Shown: positions 1-30,541 of the stretch, one piece after another
Layout of the letters: every line of letters begins with the position of its first letter
How positions within the stretch are numbered: position 1 is the stretch's first letter
Source of the DNA: Isoperla grammatica
Taxonomy: Eukaryota > Arthropoda > Insecta > Plecoptera > Perlodidae
Assembly: GCA_945910005.1 (NCBI GenBank)
Contig: OX246740.1
Coordinates: forward strand, 1,591,293-1,655,292
Direction: 5' to 3'
Length of the DNA stretch: 64,000 bases
Program-made: the position numbers and the translations under genes
The notes under the pieces: model-generated
What the model was told of the DNA's origin: nothing
What the model saw: the letters and a program-made list of their open reading frames with translations, nothing else
Databases searched by the model: none

Positions 1-60
1 ACTAATTATTTATGAACGATGTTTTGGAGAAATGTTTGGGAGTTAGGTTATGGTTGGCAA

Positions 61-778
61 TTAGGAAACTACCCGACTTATCATCCTGTTGAGGTCGTCT
101 GTGGATTTGATGCGGAGACGCTGGTCGTTATGAATGACGATTATCTCGCCGTCCTGTGTCCAACATTGCCTGGGCCCTACGATTTTTTGGATGCTTCTTA
201 GGAGTTCCATCCTTCGCGGGGTGAGGGACTCGGTGATGAGGGTGTTGGTGTTTTTGAGGGCTCGCTTTCGTCTCCATATCTTGTCCCTGGTTTGGTAGGA
301 AATGAACTTGACGATCATTGGACGCTTGTTTTTTGTTTTATCACTGTGTTGGCCTAGGCGATGGCATCGGCTGATGTCACTGGTTGTGATATTAGCGCTC
401 ATCGTCTCATTCATGAATCGAACTGTCAGGGCGTAGGGGTCTTCGTCCCTTTCTTCGTGCAACCCATGCACTAAGAGACAATTCCTACGTCCATACTGTT
501 CGAGTGAGTCGATCTGGACGTCTTGTTGTTGTGTCTTTGTCTTAATCTTGTCAATCTCGTTGTGCATGTCTGTCACGTTCTCTTCCACGAATTTAACCAG
601 GTTGTCAAACTTGCCTACTAGATTTTCAAGTTCACCAAAGAGATTAGGATTAGGATTTTCTTGATCCTGGCATTGGTCCTGGGTAGGCAACTTTGCATTT
701 AGTGTCCTTCTGAAGTCTTCCAATGACTCCGTTAGCCTTGCTTCAAATGCTGTCATTCGTTCTTGGAGTACATCCAGG
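61..778 (-). CDS. Non-LTR retrotransposon ORF1 protein, main part
   Basis: The minus-strand reading frame encodes an ORF1-type nucleic-acid-binding protein of a LINE. Its N-terminal third is an acidic, heptad-like helical stretch resembling a coiled coil. A core follows with an RNA-recognition-like start (RNCLLVHGLHEE), then SRCHRLG, RPMIVKF and LTPRRMELL segments, as in ORF1 proteins of L1-like and related elements. The stop is at 61-63. The open frame continues upstream to 900, but that part (about 40 residues) comes from an inserted MITE at 779-1258. Removing the MITE and one copy of its 5-bp duplication joins this frame to a start codon at 1316 without a shift: 718 + 53 = 771 nt, or 256 codons plus stop. 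ORF2 would lie beyond the left edge of the window. The LINE clade is not determined. Confidence 0.75.
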
Positions 779-1258
779 GCTGCGTACCAACTTTGACTGC
801 GTTCACTGTGGCTGTGACTGGTGGTGGGGGTAGCCCAGTCAACGCAGTGAACGCAGCAGCTGGTACGGGATGCAGTCACAGTCACAGCGAAAGCAGACAA
901 CAGCAGAAATTGTCATTCATAAAAGCAACATTTGTCATCTGCTAATTAACCTTACAACATTACATTCGTAATTTAACCCTTATGGGACTTCTAAGTTGAG
1001 ATTATAAGGTGTTGTGATGTCACTTTCCATTTAAACCATATAATATTGTCTATAAATTCATAATTCGCGGTAAAATTATTAGCCACGCCCCCCTTGACTG
1101 CGATAGCTGGGTCTTTTCGGCCCAGTCATCGCAGTGACTGGAGGGGTAACTGCGAGGTGAACTGGTACGCAAAAAGCAGTGACTGCAGCTTGACTGCGAG
1201 TCAAACTGGTACGGACCTCAGTCACTGCAGTCACTCCCAGTCATAGTTGGTATGCAGC
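779..1258. mobile_element. 480-bp MITE inserted in LINE ORF1
   Basis: The terminal inverted repeats are GCTGCGTACCAACT at the left and AGTTGGTATGCAGC at the right, with one mismatch. They are flanked by the 5-bp direct repeat CCAGG (774-778 and 1259-1263). The interior holds many short inverted copies of CAGTGACTG/TGACTGCG-like motifs. It has no coding capacity. The superfamily is not assigned. The 5-bp duplication argues against a standard 8-bp hAT and against a TA-targeting Tc1/mariner element. Confidence 0.75.
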
Positions 1259-1263
1259 CCAGG

Positions 1264-1316
1264 TCCTTGTCAGGGTTAACCCTGTTGCTGTTTGCTTGGT
1301 TCTTGCTTTTCACCAT
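1264..1316 (-). CDS. 5' end of the same LINE ORF1, cut off by a MITE
   Basis: This minus-strand stretch starts with ATG at 1316 and encodes a short basic N terminus (MVKSKNQANSNR...) that ends at the MITE target site. Its phase matches the ORF1 body at 61-778 when the MITE is removed. It is therefore the likely original start of ORF1, and the MSAF start at 900 is an artefact of the insertion. Confidence 0.6.
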
Positions 1317-1884
1317 TGTGTGGTTGGTTAACCTGATTTTTTTTTTATGATGTCGGGAGTTCTTGTTGCTGGTTTCACTTTCTTAAACAACCTTTTGTTG
1401 GCGTATTTTATCACGCTTTATGTGCGTTCTCTATATGTAGATTTAGTGAGTTTATAGTTTATACTTAACTTGATGTTGAAGGCTAGCTGATGCACTTGAT
1501 ATTATAATTTTTAAGTCGAAGTCGCCGGAATAGTTGGATTTTAAGCTAGAGCATTTCTACATGTGACTTACACCGCCGCCATCACGGTCGTCGCATCAGC
1601 CAACAAAGAAAAAAATACATACCTCATTTTCCGTCGCTGCATTTAGGCCTAAGTATATAAATGTGAAGGTTAAAAAATAGCAGTCGACCCATGCTGAAAC
1701 AAGTGTATGAGGGGAAGGGCTGGCAGGGGGGGGGGGGTAAGAAAGTCGCCCACCCTACGCGGCAAGTCCGCGACGAAGGAAGCAATGCTAGTGCATGCAG
1801 TGTACCTATTTCGTGGCACGGCTCACATATTATCAAAGGTAAAACAATGACACCGACAAGTACAAAGTAATTCCCTGGGGAAAG

Positions 1885-1995
1885 TAATTCCCGCGGGTTT
1901 TTCGGGTGTTGGAATACGCACCCATACCCGGCAGGTCGGGTGGGTAACGGGTATCCGGCGGGTGGGGCGGTAAACGGGTACCGGGCGTCATCCCT
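1885..1995. mobile_element. Truncated hAT-like right end (GGGTACCCG family)
   Basis: The segment is rich in CGGGTA/TACCCG motifs and finishes with CGTCATCCCTA. This is the same end type as the complete elements at 12564, 24561 and 52528. No matching left end or target-site duplication was found nearby, so it is called a fragment. Confidence 0.5.
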
Positions 1996-4350
1996 AGTTT
2001 ACAGGTAGGTGTCCTCTTTGGCAGTTTGTGAAAAACAAGCCCAGACCAGTTGGGCTTAAGAACTTTGTGGTTACTACCTCTGAAGGCCCAGTAATTGACT
2101 TTGAGGTAGGCCTATATCAAGGAAAGTCCACGCCTCTTCCTGATACAGGGCTAGGGCTTGGACCTTCCGTTGTACTGAGGCTGGCTGGAACCTTGCCTCC
2201 TGGCTTGGGTGCCCAGACGTCCCGTTTTCAGTAGGACGTACCGATTTTCAGCTGTGTGTCCCGTGTCCCGCCACACTTCCTGGCGGGACGCACCTTTGTC
2301 CCGATTTTTTGAAAATGCAAAATTTCAGATTTTGAATTTTTCAAACTCCGCGCTTACTACCTTGTATTCCTTTCTTTATCAATAAATGGACAGGTCCGTT
2401 GTCAGCCAGAGCACGCTGACGCTCTCCTTCTGACATAATTCATACATTTTAGAAAGTATTAACATACTTGGGTCATGTGACATGTGTCACTAGATACAAG
2501 CAAAGCAAAGTGATTTGTATAAATAGTTAGTATACCTAGTATCAGTTTCTGGAAAGATTCAAATGATTTGTAATAATAATTGATGATAGGTAAATTTATT
2601 TTTTCCACACATAGAACAACCACGAACTTAAATTAGGGACCGTGGATGGAGTTTTGAAGGTACAGTATTTACATTTACAACTACTGGTACAAGATTGTCA
2701 ATGAAGCTGAATCAAAGCAACAAGCCACACTTGAAAATAAGCTGCAGCTCTATCTGGCTGAAAATAACTCCACACTTTCTAGTTTCCTTCATTTGACATT
2801 CCGTAGCAGGAGCTGAACATAAATAAATAAATAAATACGAACATGTTGAATATGCATTAACTTCAAACTAGTTTTAATCCTTAAAACTGTGAAAAATAAT
2901 TAAATCCAATTAACTTCCTCTACTTTAAACCATGTTTTTAAAACTCATTACATCAATAATGACATAAGAATAATACACTAACAATACTTAACTTAAATTG
3001 CATTAACTTATTATTTTTGATTACACTGATTTTAGAATTAAATGGAAGTTAGGCTAATGATTGATGGTACAAAGTAGGCCTAATGGACAACTTACTTGAA
3101 AGCTCTATGTTATTTATAGATAAACATAAAATTGGTGGTATGATTATTGCAGAAAGATATGGTGTAACCTTGTAAACTTGGGCCATGGGGAACATACAGT
3201 ATCGTAAATTAACAACACTAAAAGGCTTGAAAAGAATTTCATCAAGACTTTCACCAACATTATAAAACAATTTTTTACAAATATGTGTTTTCAATTTACA
3301 TAATGTGTGTCCTAAAGTTTGCAGTGTCTTCTGGATACAGCCATGAAGTTTTGTGCTACTTACTTTAAGTCTAAATAAAATAAATAAAAAACAAGCATAC
3401 ATTTTCATCTAATTCTATAGTTTAATTCATAGTTAAAATACAAGAACAAGATTGTTGATTGATGAAAGAGTTAAAATATATAGTTAAAATACAAGAACAA
3501 GATTTCTGAATAATGAAGAGTTAAAATACAAAAGTTCTGTCCAAATTCAGAATTTAAATAAAATTGTAGTCCTACACAATTCTTGTACAAAATACCAAAT
3601 TGCTAAATTAAGTGTTCTACTTCTACAATTTTTTAACTCATATTCACCGAAACAGTAGACGACCACTAATGAAATGAATTTGTTGGTACATATAAATAGG
3701 TAAGTAATAACAACCATGATCAGTCATTTACAATAAGACTAACTTTGCAGATTTAAATCAGAAGCTATAAAATATGTATTTGAACATCAATTGCACAATT
3801 AGAAATAATAATTTATAGTAAACATAAATTGTAAGTATATGTGTATTTAATTGATAGTAATAAGAAGTTGTAAGTGTATGACAATAATAGCTGGTGAAGC
3901 TAAATAAACACAATCTTATCTTATCTTACCCCCTAAAATGAATGTACCAAGAAATTCTATCATATACATACATACAATACAATATAATAATTTAAAACTA
4001 ACTACATTAACATTAGATATCTACTAACACTACTATATACTATACTCCATAGTGCAGCGAAGGTGACGGCAAATTATTAAAGATGTTTTAGAGGGTGTGG
4101 CCACAGACATAATAGCATTCTACTGTCTGCATAAATTAATGTTTCTCATAGTATACACTTGGCATATATCAGACTACTACTGGTTTGCGTTGCCTTAACT
4201 CTCGCACTAATAGTTCATCTGACTTTTGAATAGAGAGTACCGTAATACCTAAATAAATGAACTTTGCTATAATCTGCTTTCCTTGTGTTTTAATGTTTAA
4301 CATTACACTAATAAATAGTAGAACTAAGGACATATCACCATTCACCACCA

Positions 4351-4500
4351 GGAGCCCGATTCTCTAAATCTGTGGTAAATTTCTCACCGGTTTCTGTCGT
4401 TACGGAAGGCGAATGGATGGCTGTGATTGGGTCACAGCCTTCTCATAACGACCAAAACCAGTGATCACCTTATCGTTGACCATAGAGAATCAAGGCCCTG
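4351..4500. mobile_element. 150-bp palindromic MITE
   Basis: The left end (GGAGCCCGATTCTCTA) and right end (TAGAGAATCAAGGCCC) are imperfect inverted repeats. Internal segments, GGAAGGC against GCCTTC and the flanking TAACGACC/GGTTTCTGTCGTTA, also pair. The target-site duplication is not clear. No coding capacity. Confidence 0.5.
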
Positions 4501-6037
4501 CTCCTTTTCAACTCAAAATTTAAAAAATCTCTACTTTAACAAGCAATGTTTCGACTATATCACACTATCGATGCTTCCTTTGGCGCATGAATTTTAATAC
4601 TCTTCAAGGAAGAGAAATTGAAATTACTTTCCTCATCTCTAATACACATGACACTGTAACCAGATGGGTATCCAAGTCTCACATCCGTTTGATGAAAACA
4701 AGCGCATACAGCGGCTTCAGGCTCGTCTATTACAACCATGCCACATCATAGAGTAAAAATAACCGTTTAAGGGAAGTGGGTACAACTTAATAGGCTCCCT
4801 CTTTTGTCAGCAATTAGGCTAAATGATTAGCCTACGACCTCGAGCATGGAACGAAAATGGAGATGCATACCACGTAGCTAACAGAGCCACAAACGTGTTC
4901 TTCTGTGGAGGTTCTACTTCAGCCAAACTTGAAATAAAGATACCAAACACTTTCTGAACCCAATCAGACATTAAAATGCTGACATCAACTTCATTGAGTC
5001 ATAGATTGCTAGTTGGCTGGCTTGTGTTGTATTACCTTGGGTACAAACTCAAATACTACATACTTTCTGGAAAGTCTGGGAACTAGAAAAAACAAAGTTA
5101 TGAAAAATAGTAGTAAGCCCAGCAATACACAAAAATAGCCCTAAAAAGGCACATTTAGGTACATATAAATTCCATCTTTTGTTTTCTGAAATATACCTAG
5201 TACGGTAAAAGTGAGAATATTCTAGACTAATTATAATAATACACATACACGGCAGTACACCAGAAGATCAAACTTGGACACACCATTAATTATTTTTCAA
5301 CATCATGTAATTGTAATATTTCATTGACAATAACTAAGGTAAAAATAACTAGCCTAAATTAGCACAAATTAACATGACATGATAAGTAACAAATTTGTTT
5401 CAATAAGTGGAAGCAAAAAGTAGGCCTAAGTATAGGAACACAATACAGGCCTTCAAAACTTCTGAAAAAGTACACAATAATTATTATGTATACATATGGG
5501 TACTAGGGTAAATGATTAGAATATGTACTATCCCATATATTTAATTGATGCAACTAACAATCCTTATCTAATTACGCAAAATGAAAACTTAATCTACAAA
5601 CAAGGAAACGCTATTAGAATGTGGTAATACTAAAGCCGTTACGTAAATGCTGGCTTTTTATAAGGAGATGAAGATGAGTATGGTTTTACAGTTGTAAGAA
5701 TATGCCCAACAGTGGACATTTTGTTGCAGTACCCTACTTTATGTGCTAGGGTTGACAAACGGCAAACGTTGAATATAATCACAAGTATGTAAGTCACTCA
5801 AAGTGTCACTCGAAGTACAGTGTCAGTAGGCCTACATACTGTATCATGTGGTTAGTAAAACAAAATACATAGTATTGTATGGGAAGTAATGCAGATCAGA
5901 GACATCGAGTAAACTTGGTTCCATTTGGGACTTCCCAAAAAAAAAGCCGATAACAACCGGCAATAATCTACCGAACATGTTCCGAGTGCTAAGGGATAAT
6001 TTCACACAGGGATGTACAGGGAGGCAACAGCTATGCC

Positions 6038-6571
6038 TAGAGATGCAAAAAAATGGTTTTATTTTTCTTCACTTTTCGTTTGAGAAATTCAGACTTATGG
6101 TGTTTTGTGGTGTTATTGTTTTTTTAATCGAAAACCATGTTTTTACATAAAATCATTGATAAAACTAAAAAAGGTTACATTTTCTAAACTATTATATGTG
6201 TATGGCCCTAAATGTATATACATAGTGATGGGCGTTACAGATTAGATTAGACTACAGAGAAGTAAGTGGTGATGATGCGGACTGCTTATTTTCGCTTTTT
6301 ATCTCGTAATTCTTGTGAAGATTTGAACGGAAGGGAATACAAAATTACGAATTACTGTTAATAATGGTGTTATTTTGCTGAAAAGTGGCAATTATGGTGT
6401 TATATCGCGAATAAACTCATAATTCGTTTTATAAGCATTTTATGGTGTTATTTCGCGATTTGAATCTGAATACCAGTGACGCATAACGTAAAGAAATGTT
6501 GAAACCAGCACTCTAGAGTGTTTTGTCACACTTTTCGTTTTATCGCGCATTGCGAAAAACTTGCATCTCTA
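6038..6571. mobile_element. hAT-type MITE, TSD GCTATGCC
   Basis: The element begins TAGAGATGCAA and ends TTGCATCTCTA, and is flanked by the perfect 8-bp duplication GCTATGCC (6030-6037 and 6572-6579). The interior repeats the phrase TGGTGTTAT, often followed by TTCGCGA or ATCGCGA, at least four times. The 8-bp duplication and the TAGNGATG-type end support the hAT superfamily. No transposase. Confidence 0.85.
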
Positions 6572-7233
6572 GCTATGCCTGTGGTTACAAGTGAAATTGA
6601 TGTACATTTACACAAATTTGAAGGTTCATGAAGCTTGGGTAAGTATATTTTTAGGGCCGAGTTGTGTAAATGTTTAAACGTGTAAATACTCGCACGAAAA
6701 TATACGTGCATACATTTTCACACGTTAACCAAGTTCCACCTTTCAATAGAAAATCTCAGAGGGAGGATCAATAAATAAATAGGCACTCTAGAAGAATATA
6801 AACAATGGATTTTTTTTAAACCTCTCATTGGATCCTAGATACAGTCTACTTTTACCTGAAACAGGTAAACCCAAACGGAACCAAGAAATTGCAACAGCAA
6901 CCAAGAAAACCACACCCAGCAAAGTAATTACAATTAGTACTTTATGTTATCAACTGGAACGTCTGTTTACGCAATGCACAGATGTTGGATGCTCACTACC
7001 TGTGTTAACAAATAGATTCCAATCGACGAGACTCAAACAGAACAACGGGCACAATCTTACGTACCGTAGAACCGTACATAGGGGAGGGCGACACATTATT
7101 TTAGTAAAATATCAATGTCATCATCATCACAGTTGACTGCCTACTGTAGTAATAATGTGTTATATTTAGAAAATAGAAATATAATTTATTTTATTTTCAG
7201 TCAAAGCCCGATACCAAAGCAACGACTGGCCAG

Positions 7234-26170
<18,937 letters not shown>

Positions 26171-26300
26171 TTTCACTGGCTAGAAAGCTACGACCGCTAC
26201 GACTATGCTCCTAGAGTCAACATTACTTTTCCTACTTTCGAGGATTCTCCGTAACGCTATTTTTGTGAAAGTGCCCACCATGGCGGTAAATTCAAATGAT
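26171..26300 (-). promoter_or_regulatory. PPP1CB: Presumed PPP1CB 5' leader and promoter
   Basis: This short stretch just upstream of the PPP1CB ATG is free of recognisable transposons and richer in CG dinucleotides than its surroundings (CTACGACCGCTACG). The plus strand carries CACCATGGCGG at about 26277, a partial match to a YY1-type ATGGCGG core. The transcription start is not determined. Confidence 0.4.
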
Positions 26301-26399
26301 CTCTTTTAATACTTTTATTCGGAATATTCACATTTTAGTACACAAAAGAAACATAATATTATAATGAATTAAATTTAAGTTTACTATTCTTTTGTATGT

Positions 26400-26680
26400 T
26401 TAATTCCCTAATCTAATTACATGCCTATGCAAAACAAATCCTGTGCACAAAAATCACTGTTTGTGAATGGTCTAAAAAAGTTTAATGCTTTACCTATGGA
26501 ATTAAAACGTAGCAGTGTAACAAAGTCAAAATTTAAAAGTGAAGGGAAAAAGTGGGTTTCTACGAAGTACCCTTTTTGATTGCAAGTTTAAAAATGGATG
26601 CCTGGAGAAAAAGAAAAATAATAGCAGAGTGTAGCTGCTAAGCAGAATTTACAAACAAACAAACAATCAAATTGGGAATT
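26400..26680 (+). pseudogene. LINE reverse transcriptase C-terminal fragment
   Basis: The frame KKFNALPMELKRSS...SKFKSEGKKW ending at a stop matches the terminal YNALPxxIK/FKxxLKxxL segment typical of CR1/Jockey-group LINE ORF2. A short 3' region with (ACAA)n follows. It is 5'-truncated. Confidence 0.65.
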
Positions 26681-26744
26681 CTTAATCCCTAAATAGATTA
26701 GATTCTTAATCTAACCAAATTTTCTTGATGGGCTAGTTCTAGAG

Positions 26745-27395
26745 AAGGTAAGGAAGTATAAGTATTTGGGGATTATTGGCAGAAGACTTGGGTTGGGGGG
26801 AGCAAGTGCAAGAGAGTGTAAGGAAGGGATATAGAACCCTAGGGTTTGTTATGAGAAATCTGAAGGGAACTAGTAGGGAGGTAAAGGATATGGCTTACAA
26901 AACAGTAGTTCGGCCTATTTGGAATATGGGGGGACGGTGTGGGTTCCATATAGGAAGGGGGAGGTCTTGGAGGTAGAGAAGGTGTAGCATAGGGCGTCAA
27001 GGAAGGTTACGGGACAAGTTAGGCGATGGAGATATGAGGAAAATAAATTAGGGAACGTGATGAGGGAGCGTCACAGCGATGATAGGGGAGCTGGGTTGGG
27101 AGACGTTAGAGGAGACGAGAAGGAGTGATAGGATGTGTAACCTATACAAAGCAGTTAGGGGGAAAAAAGGGTGGGGGGAAACCCGTAGCAGATTGCAAGA
27201 AGGGGTATACAGAGCGAGGGGGGGGGGGATCATAAATGGAAGTTTCAGCGGCAGGTGGTAAGAAGTGATCTGGGTAGGTTTGGATTTGTTGAAAGAACGG
27301 TTAGGGAATTGCATTAGTTACCCAAGGAGGTTGTTGAGTGTGAATCAGTAAGGGAATTTAGAAATAGAATGAGGGATATGAAGTGATGAGGGTGG
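26745..27395 (+). pseudogene. LINE ORF2 C-terminal region, decayed
   Basis: Frames include KYKYLGI, GWGEQVQESVRKGYRTLGF, NLKGTSREVKDMAYKTVVRP and further on NLYKAVRGKKG, ending FRNRMRDMK and a stop near 27386. This is the region downstream of the reverse transcriptase in a CR1/Jockey-group element. Frameshifts break it in several places. Confidence 0.75.
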
Positions 27396-27439
27396 GTGGG
27401 TGGGTGGGAGGGAGGTTGGGACAGGTTGCCACCGGGTAG

Positions 27440-28260
27440 TTATGGCCCATTTGCAGCCTTGAAGTATTTAACATGATAACATATGCTGATGACACCAGCC
27501 AACTGATCACGGCGGATAACATTGAATTATTTGGCAAGGAGGCCATTTTTATTTATTTAATTATTTTTTTGTTTTTTTTTGTTTATTTGTTTATTTATTT
27601 ATATATTTTACACGGAACATGAATGTGTGGGGTACCGAGTACTGATGCAAGGCTGATTGTAAATTTGGATAAAGCTACTCTCTTCAACTTTCGCACTGCC
27701 CAACGACAACAGAACAGTAGTTTATTGATCAAGTTTGACAATACACGCTTAACAAAACAAAAGTTCTAAGGCTAATCTTGATTCAGACTCTGGACTGGTC
27801 CCCATGTTCAACTAGTTGCCACTAAGCTAACGCCTGCTACATACATTATATGCAACTTACGTAAAGTGGTGAGCTACAACACCTTATGGTGCGTTTCCAT
27901 GCCCTTACGTCGGACGTTGGCCAACCGTAACCCAAATTCCGACATCCAACGTAAGGGCATGGGAACGCACCATAAGTCTTCTGTGGACTAGTATACAGTC
28001 ACCTGTCCAGTGGCATCATCTTCTGGGGCAGATCACCACAAGCACAAAGAATGTTTATTATACAAAAAAGTATAGTAAGAGCAATGATTGAGTCTCTGTT
28101 TAATACAAAGGGCCGACCCATCTTCAGATCACTTAACTTTTCCGGCAGTATACATTTATCAATGTATCATGTACGCAATTCAACAGTCTTCACCCATGAT
28201 ACAATAATATTCCTGTGTGGACTGAAGGATATCGTTAGACCATGGTCTTCACCTAACTAA
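27440..28260 (+). pseudogene. Second LINE fragment with YADD box
   Basis: A frame with ITYADDTSQLITADNIE (about 27475-27527) gives the reverse transcriptase active-site box. After an AT-rich interruption (27545-27640) it continues as LIVNLDKATLFNFR, and after the MITE at 27884-27975 as SGIIFWGRSPQAQRMFIIQK (28009 on). It belongs to a different copy or family from the fragment directly before it. Confidence 0.75.
27884..27975. mobile_element. 92-bp palindromic MITE
   Basis: TTATGGTGCGTTTCCATGCC at the left is inverted as GGCATGGGAACGCACCATAA at the right, with a short central loop. It interrupts the LINE fragment at 27440-28260. It could form a long hairpin. Confidence 0.75.
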
Positions 28261-28374
28261 CAAATATGAAAGATATCCATAATCAGGACGCCAGCTGAAG
28301 TAAAAAAGATTTTCATATTCCATCATACAACCTAACCTTAGTAAACAGAAATCTTGCATATTCAAGCATCAATA

Positions 28375-28850
28375 CTGTTGAGTAGTATACTAGTCCACAC
28401 CCAGAGATCAGGTTTGTCCCAGATTGGACAAGTACTGAGTAGTATACTAGTCCACACCCAGAGATCAGGTTTGTCCCAGATTGGACTACTGCTGAATAGT
28501 ATACTAGTCCACACCCAGAGATCAGGTTTGTCCCAGATTGGACTTCTACTGAGTAGTATACTAGTCCACACCCAGAGATCAGGTTTGTCCCAGATTGGAC
28601 AAGTACTGAGTAGTATACTAGTCCACACCAAGAGATCAGGTTTGTCCCAGATTGGACAAGTACTGATTACATAGTATACTAGTCCACACCCAGAGATCAT
28701 GTTTGTCCCAGATTGGACAACTACTGAGTAGTATACTAGTCCACACCCAGGGATCAGGTTTGTCCCAGATTGGACAAGTACTGAGTAGTATACTAGTCCA
28801 CACCCAGAGATCAGGTTTGTCCCAGATTAGACAACTACTTCTGAGTAATA
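28375..28850. repeat. 57-bp tandem repeat, eight units
   Basis: Units contain GTATACTAGTCCACACCCAG and GATCAGGTTTGTCCCAGATT and recur about every 57 bp. Because 57 is a multiple of three, frames stay open on both strands across the array. This explains frames of about 106 and 112 codons that are not genes. Confidence 0.95.
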
Positions 28851-28852
28851 TA

Positions 28853-29258
28853 TAGGGATGCACACGATAATCGATATTATCGTTCGATATTCGATATGCA
28901 ATAAAATTTCGATTATCGATAATACAAATATTATCGAATGGTCTGTTTTTTTAAAAAGCGGGTTCGTAAAGCATTATTTCGTTCTTCTCGGACCTTTCTA
29001 GTATTGAAATACTCAAAGATACTGCCAAAATACTAGACCGGGGGCCTCGTAAAATGTGATTATACTCTCAGCAGTGTCACGTCAGATGTGTCCAAGTAAT
29101 GTTGCCATATCCTTATGTGCTCGATTAGGCGACATATCACTGAAACTGTAAAAGATTACTTCAATTTTGTAAATTTATTATCGTTCGATATTATCGATCG
29201 ATAATGCAGTCATCTTTTCGATTATCGATAGTTTTTATTTTATCGATGTTCATCCCTA
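28853..29258. mobile_element. hAT-type MITE, ATCGATA family, TSD GTAATATA
   Basis: It begins TAGGGATGCACACGATAATC and ends ATCGATGTTCATCCCTA, flanked by GTAATATA (28845-28852 and 29259-29266). Sub-ends are overlapping TATCGATA/CGATATT palindromes, closely related to the element at 62767-63575. Confidence 0.9.
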
Positions 29259-30053
29259 GTAATATATACATACCTCCAAAAGATTTCAACCATGAAAATT
29301 CCATCATAAATATCTTTGAGTAGGATTATTGAGCTTCTTTGGGATAAGTAATGTGGTAGCTTAATTAAGCTTACCCACATCGCAGTTTTGTAGATGATTT
29401 CATGATATATAGGTGCATCCACAGGCACAGCAATGTATATGTTCTAGTTGTCACAATTTCTATCTGAAAAATGTTCTGAAAAAGCTGTCTTTTTTTACAA
29501 GGAAAACATTACCTATTTGGTGACAACATTGATAAATGAAAACACAACACTGATTTGCCATTATTTATTGCAAAATATATATGTATATTATAATACAGTA
29601 TGGTACAGTAGTTGTTACAGTAGGTACATAATAATTTTCAGTAATCAGTAACAGCACATATTCAACTTTGTTCTGTTTCATACTAAGATTATACAGTTGC
29701 AATGAAAGAAAGATCTGGGCATTCAATATCGTACGAAAAGCACGACGTAATAAATTATTATCAACCTTGCACTCCAATGTTGCTTAGTCTTTACTTGTAA
29801 CTGTAAGGCACACCGTAGTTGCAATATTTGAAGCAAAGCGACTCATACACACATAAAACTCTAAAAGGCAGCAAGTTTTTCCTTCAACCAATATTCCTGT
29901 ATTCGAATTTCCCATAATTTTAAAAACAAAATTCACTACAATATAGTTTATCTACAGCATTTCTCTAACCCAATTTATGTTTTCTAGTTTCTGTTTTATT
30001 CTCATATATTATATATATGATTTTTTAGATTTTGTTGGTTGCAAAATGTATAG

Positions 30054-30167
30054 TGTGAAAACATTTTTAACAGTAAACCAATCCAACTCTACATGGCGTC
30101 GAAACGTTGACATTTAATTTTGAAAATAAACGCTGGATTGGTTTACCGTTAAAAAATATTTTCATAC
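30054..30167. repeat. Hairpin repeat with CGAAACGTTG motif
   Basis: GTGTGAAAACATTTTTAACA and the following AGTAAACCAATCCA are inverted at 30135-30167. The loop contains GTCGAAACGTTGAC. Similar CGAAACGT motifs occur in the repeats at 8743-9030, 10450-10716 and 44016-44158. Confidence 0.5.
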
Positions 30168-30541
30168 TATATATATATATATAAATATGTATAGTATACC
30201 TATTACACTTTGGCAAAAAAGTGAATAAATACAAAAATGTTAATACGCCACATATGCATACTGCATCAGGGTCTGCCATTTTTGTTTTTTTAATAATGTG
30301 AATATAAAAAAACTATACGATTTTAGAAATTACAAATCAACGTCGAAAATTCGCATCAACATCAATGACTAGTCAATTAATTGGAGTCGATGGGCATCCT
30401 TAGTTTTTCTCATTTCAGGCTCTACGTGGATATATGTATTTGAAACATATAGGCCTATTGATATTGTACTACATAATAGCACCAACTAACACGAAAGTAC
30501 GTACCGGTACATTGACATTTTACAACATCAATAGCGTCAAA

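Larger units (their letters stand above)
1317..6029. other. Intergenic, repeat-rich, no gene recognised
   Basis: This is AT-rich DNA beyond the end of PPP1CB. It holds the presumed 5' leader of the LINE (about 1317-1620), a truncated hAT end (about 1885-1995), AT-rich stretches with a LINE/SINE-like tail near 3880-3925 (AAATAAACACAATCTTATC), a palindromic MITE at 4351-4500, and scattered TAGGCCTA motifs. Short open frames, such as the one at 3049-3408 on the minus strand, show no family resemblance I recognise. Confidence 0.5.

Noticed and set aside
3049..3408. 119-codon minus-strand frame
   Set aside because: It has low-complexity AT-rich composition and no recognisable motif, and lies outside the gene models. 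It is too weak to call.
28354..28700. Overlapping plus- and minus-strand frames of 106 and 112 codons
   Set aside because: They are explained by a 57-bp tandem unit that is a multiple of three without stop codons.
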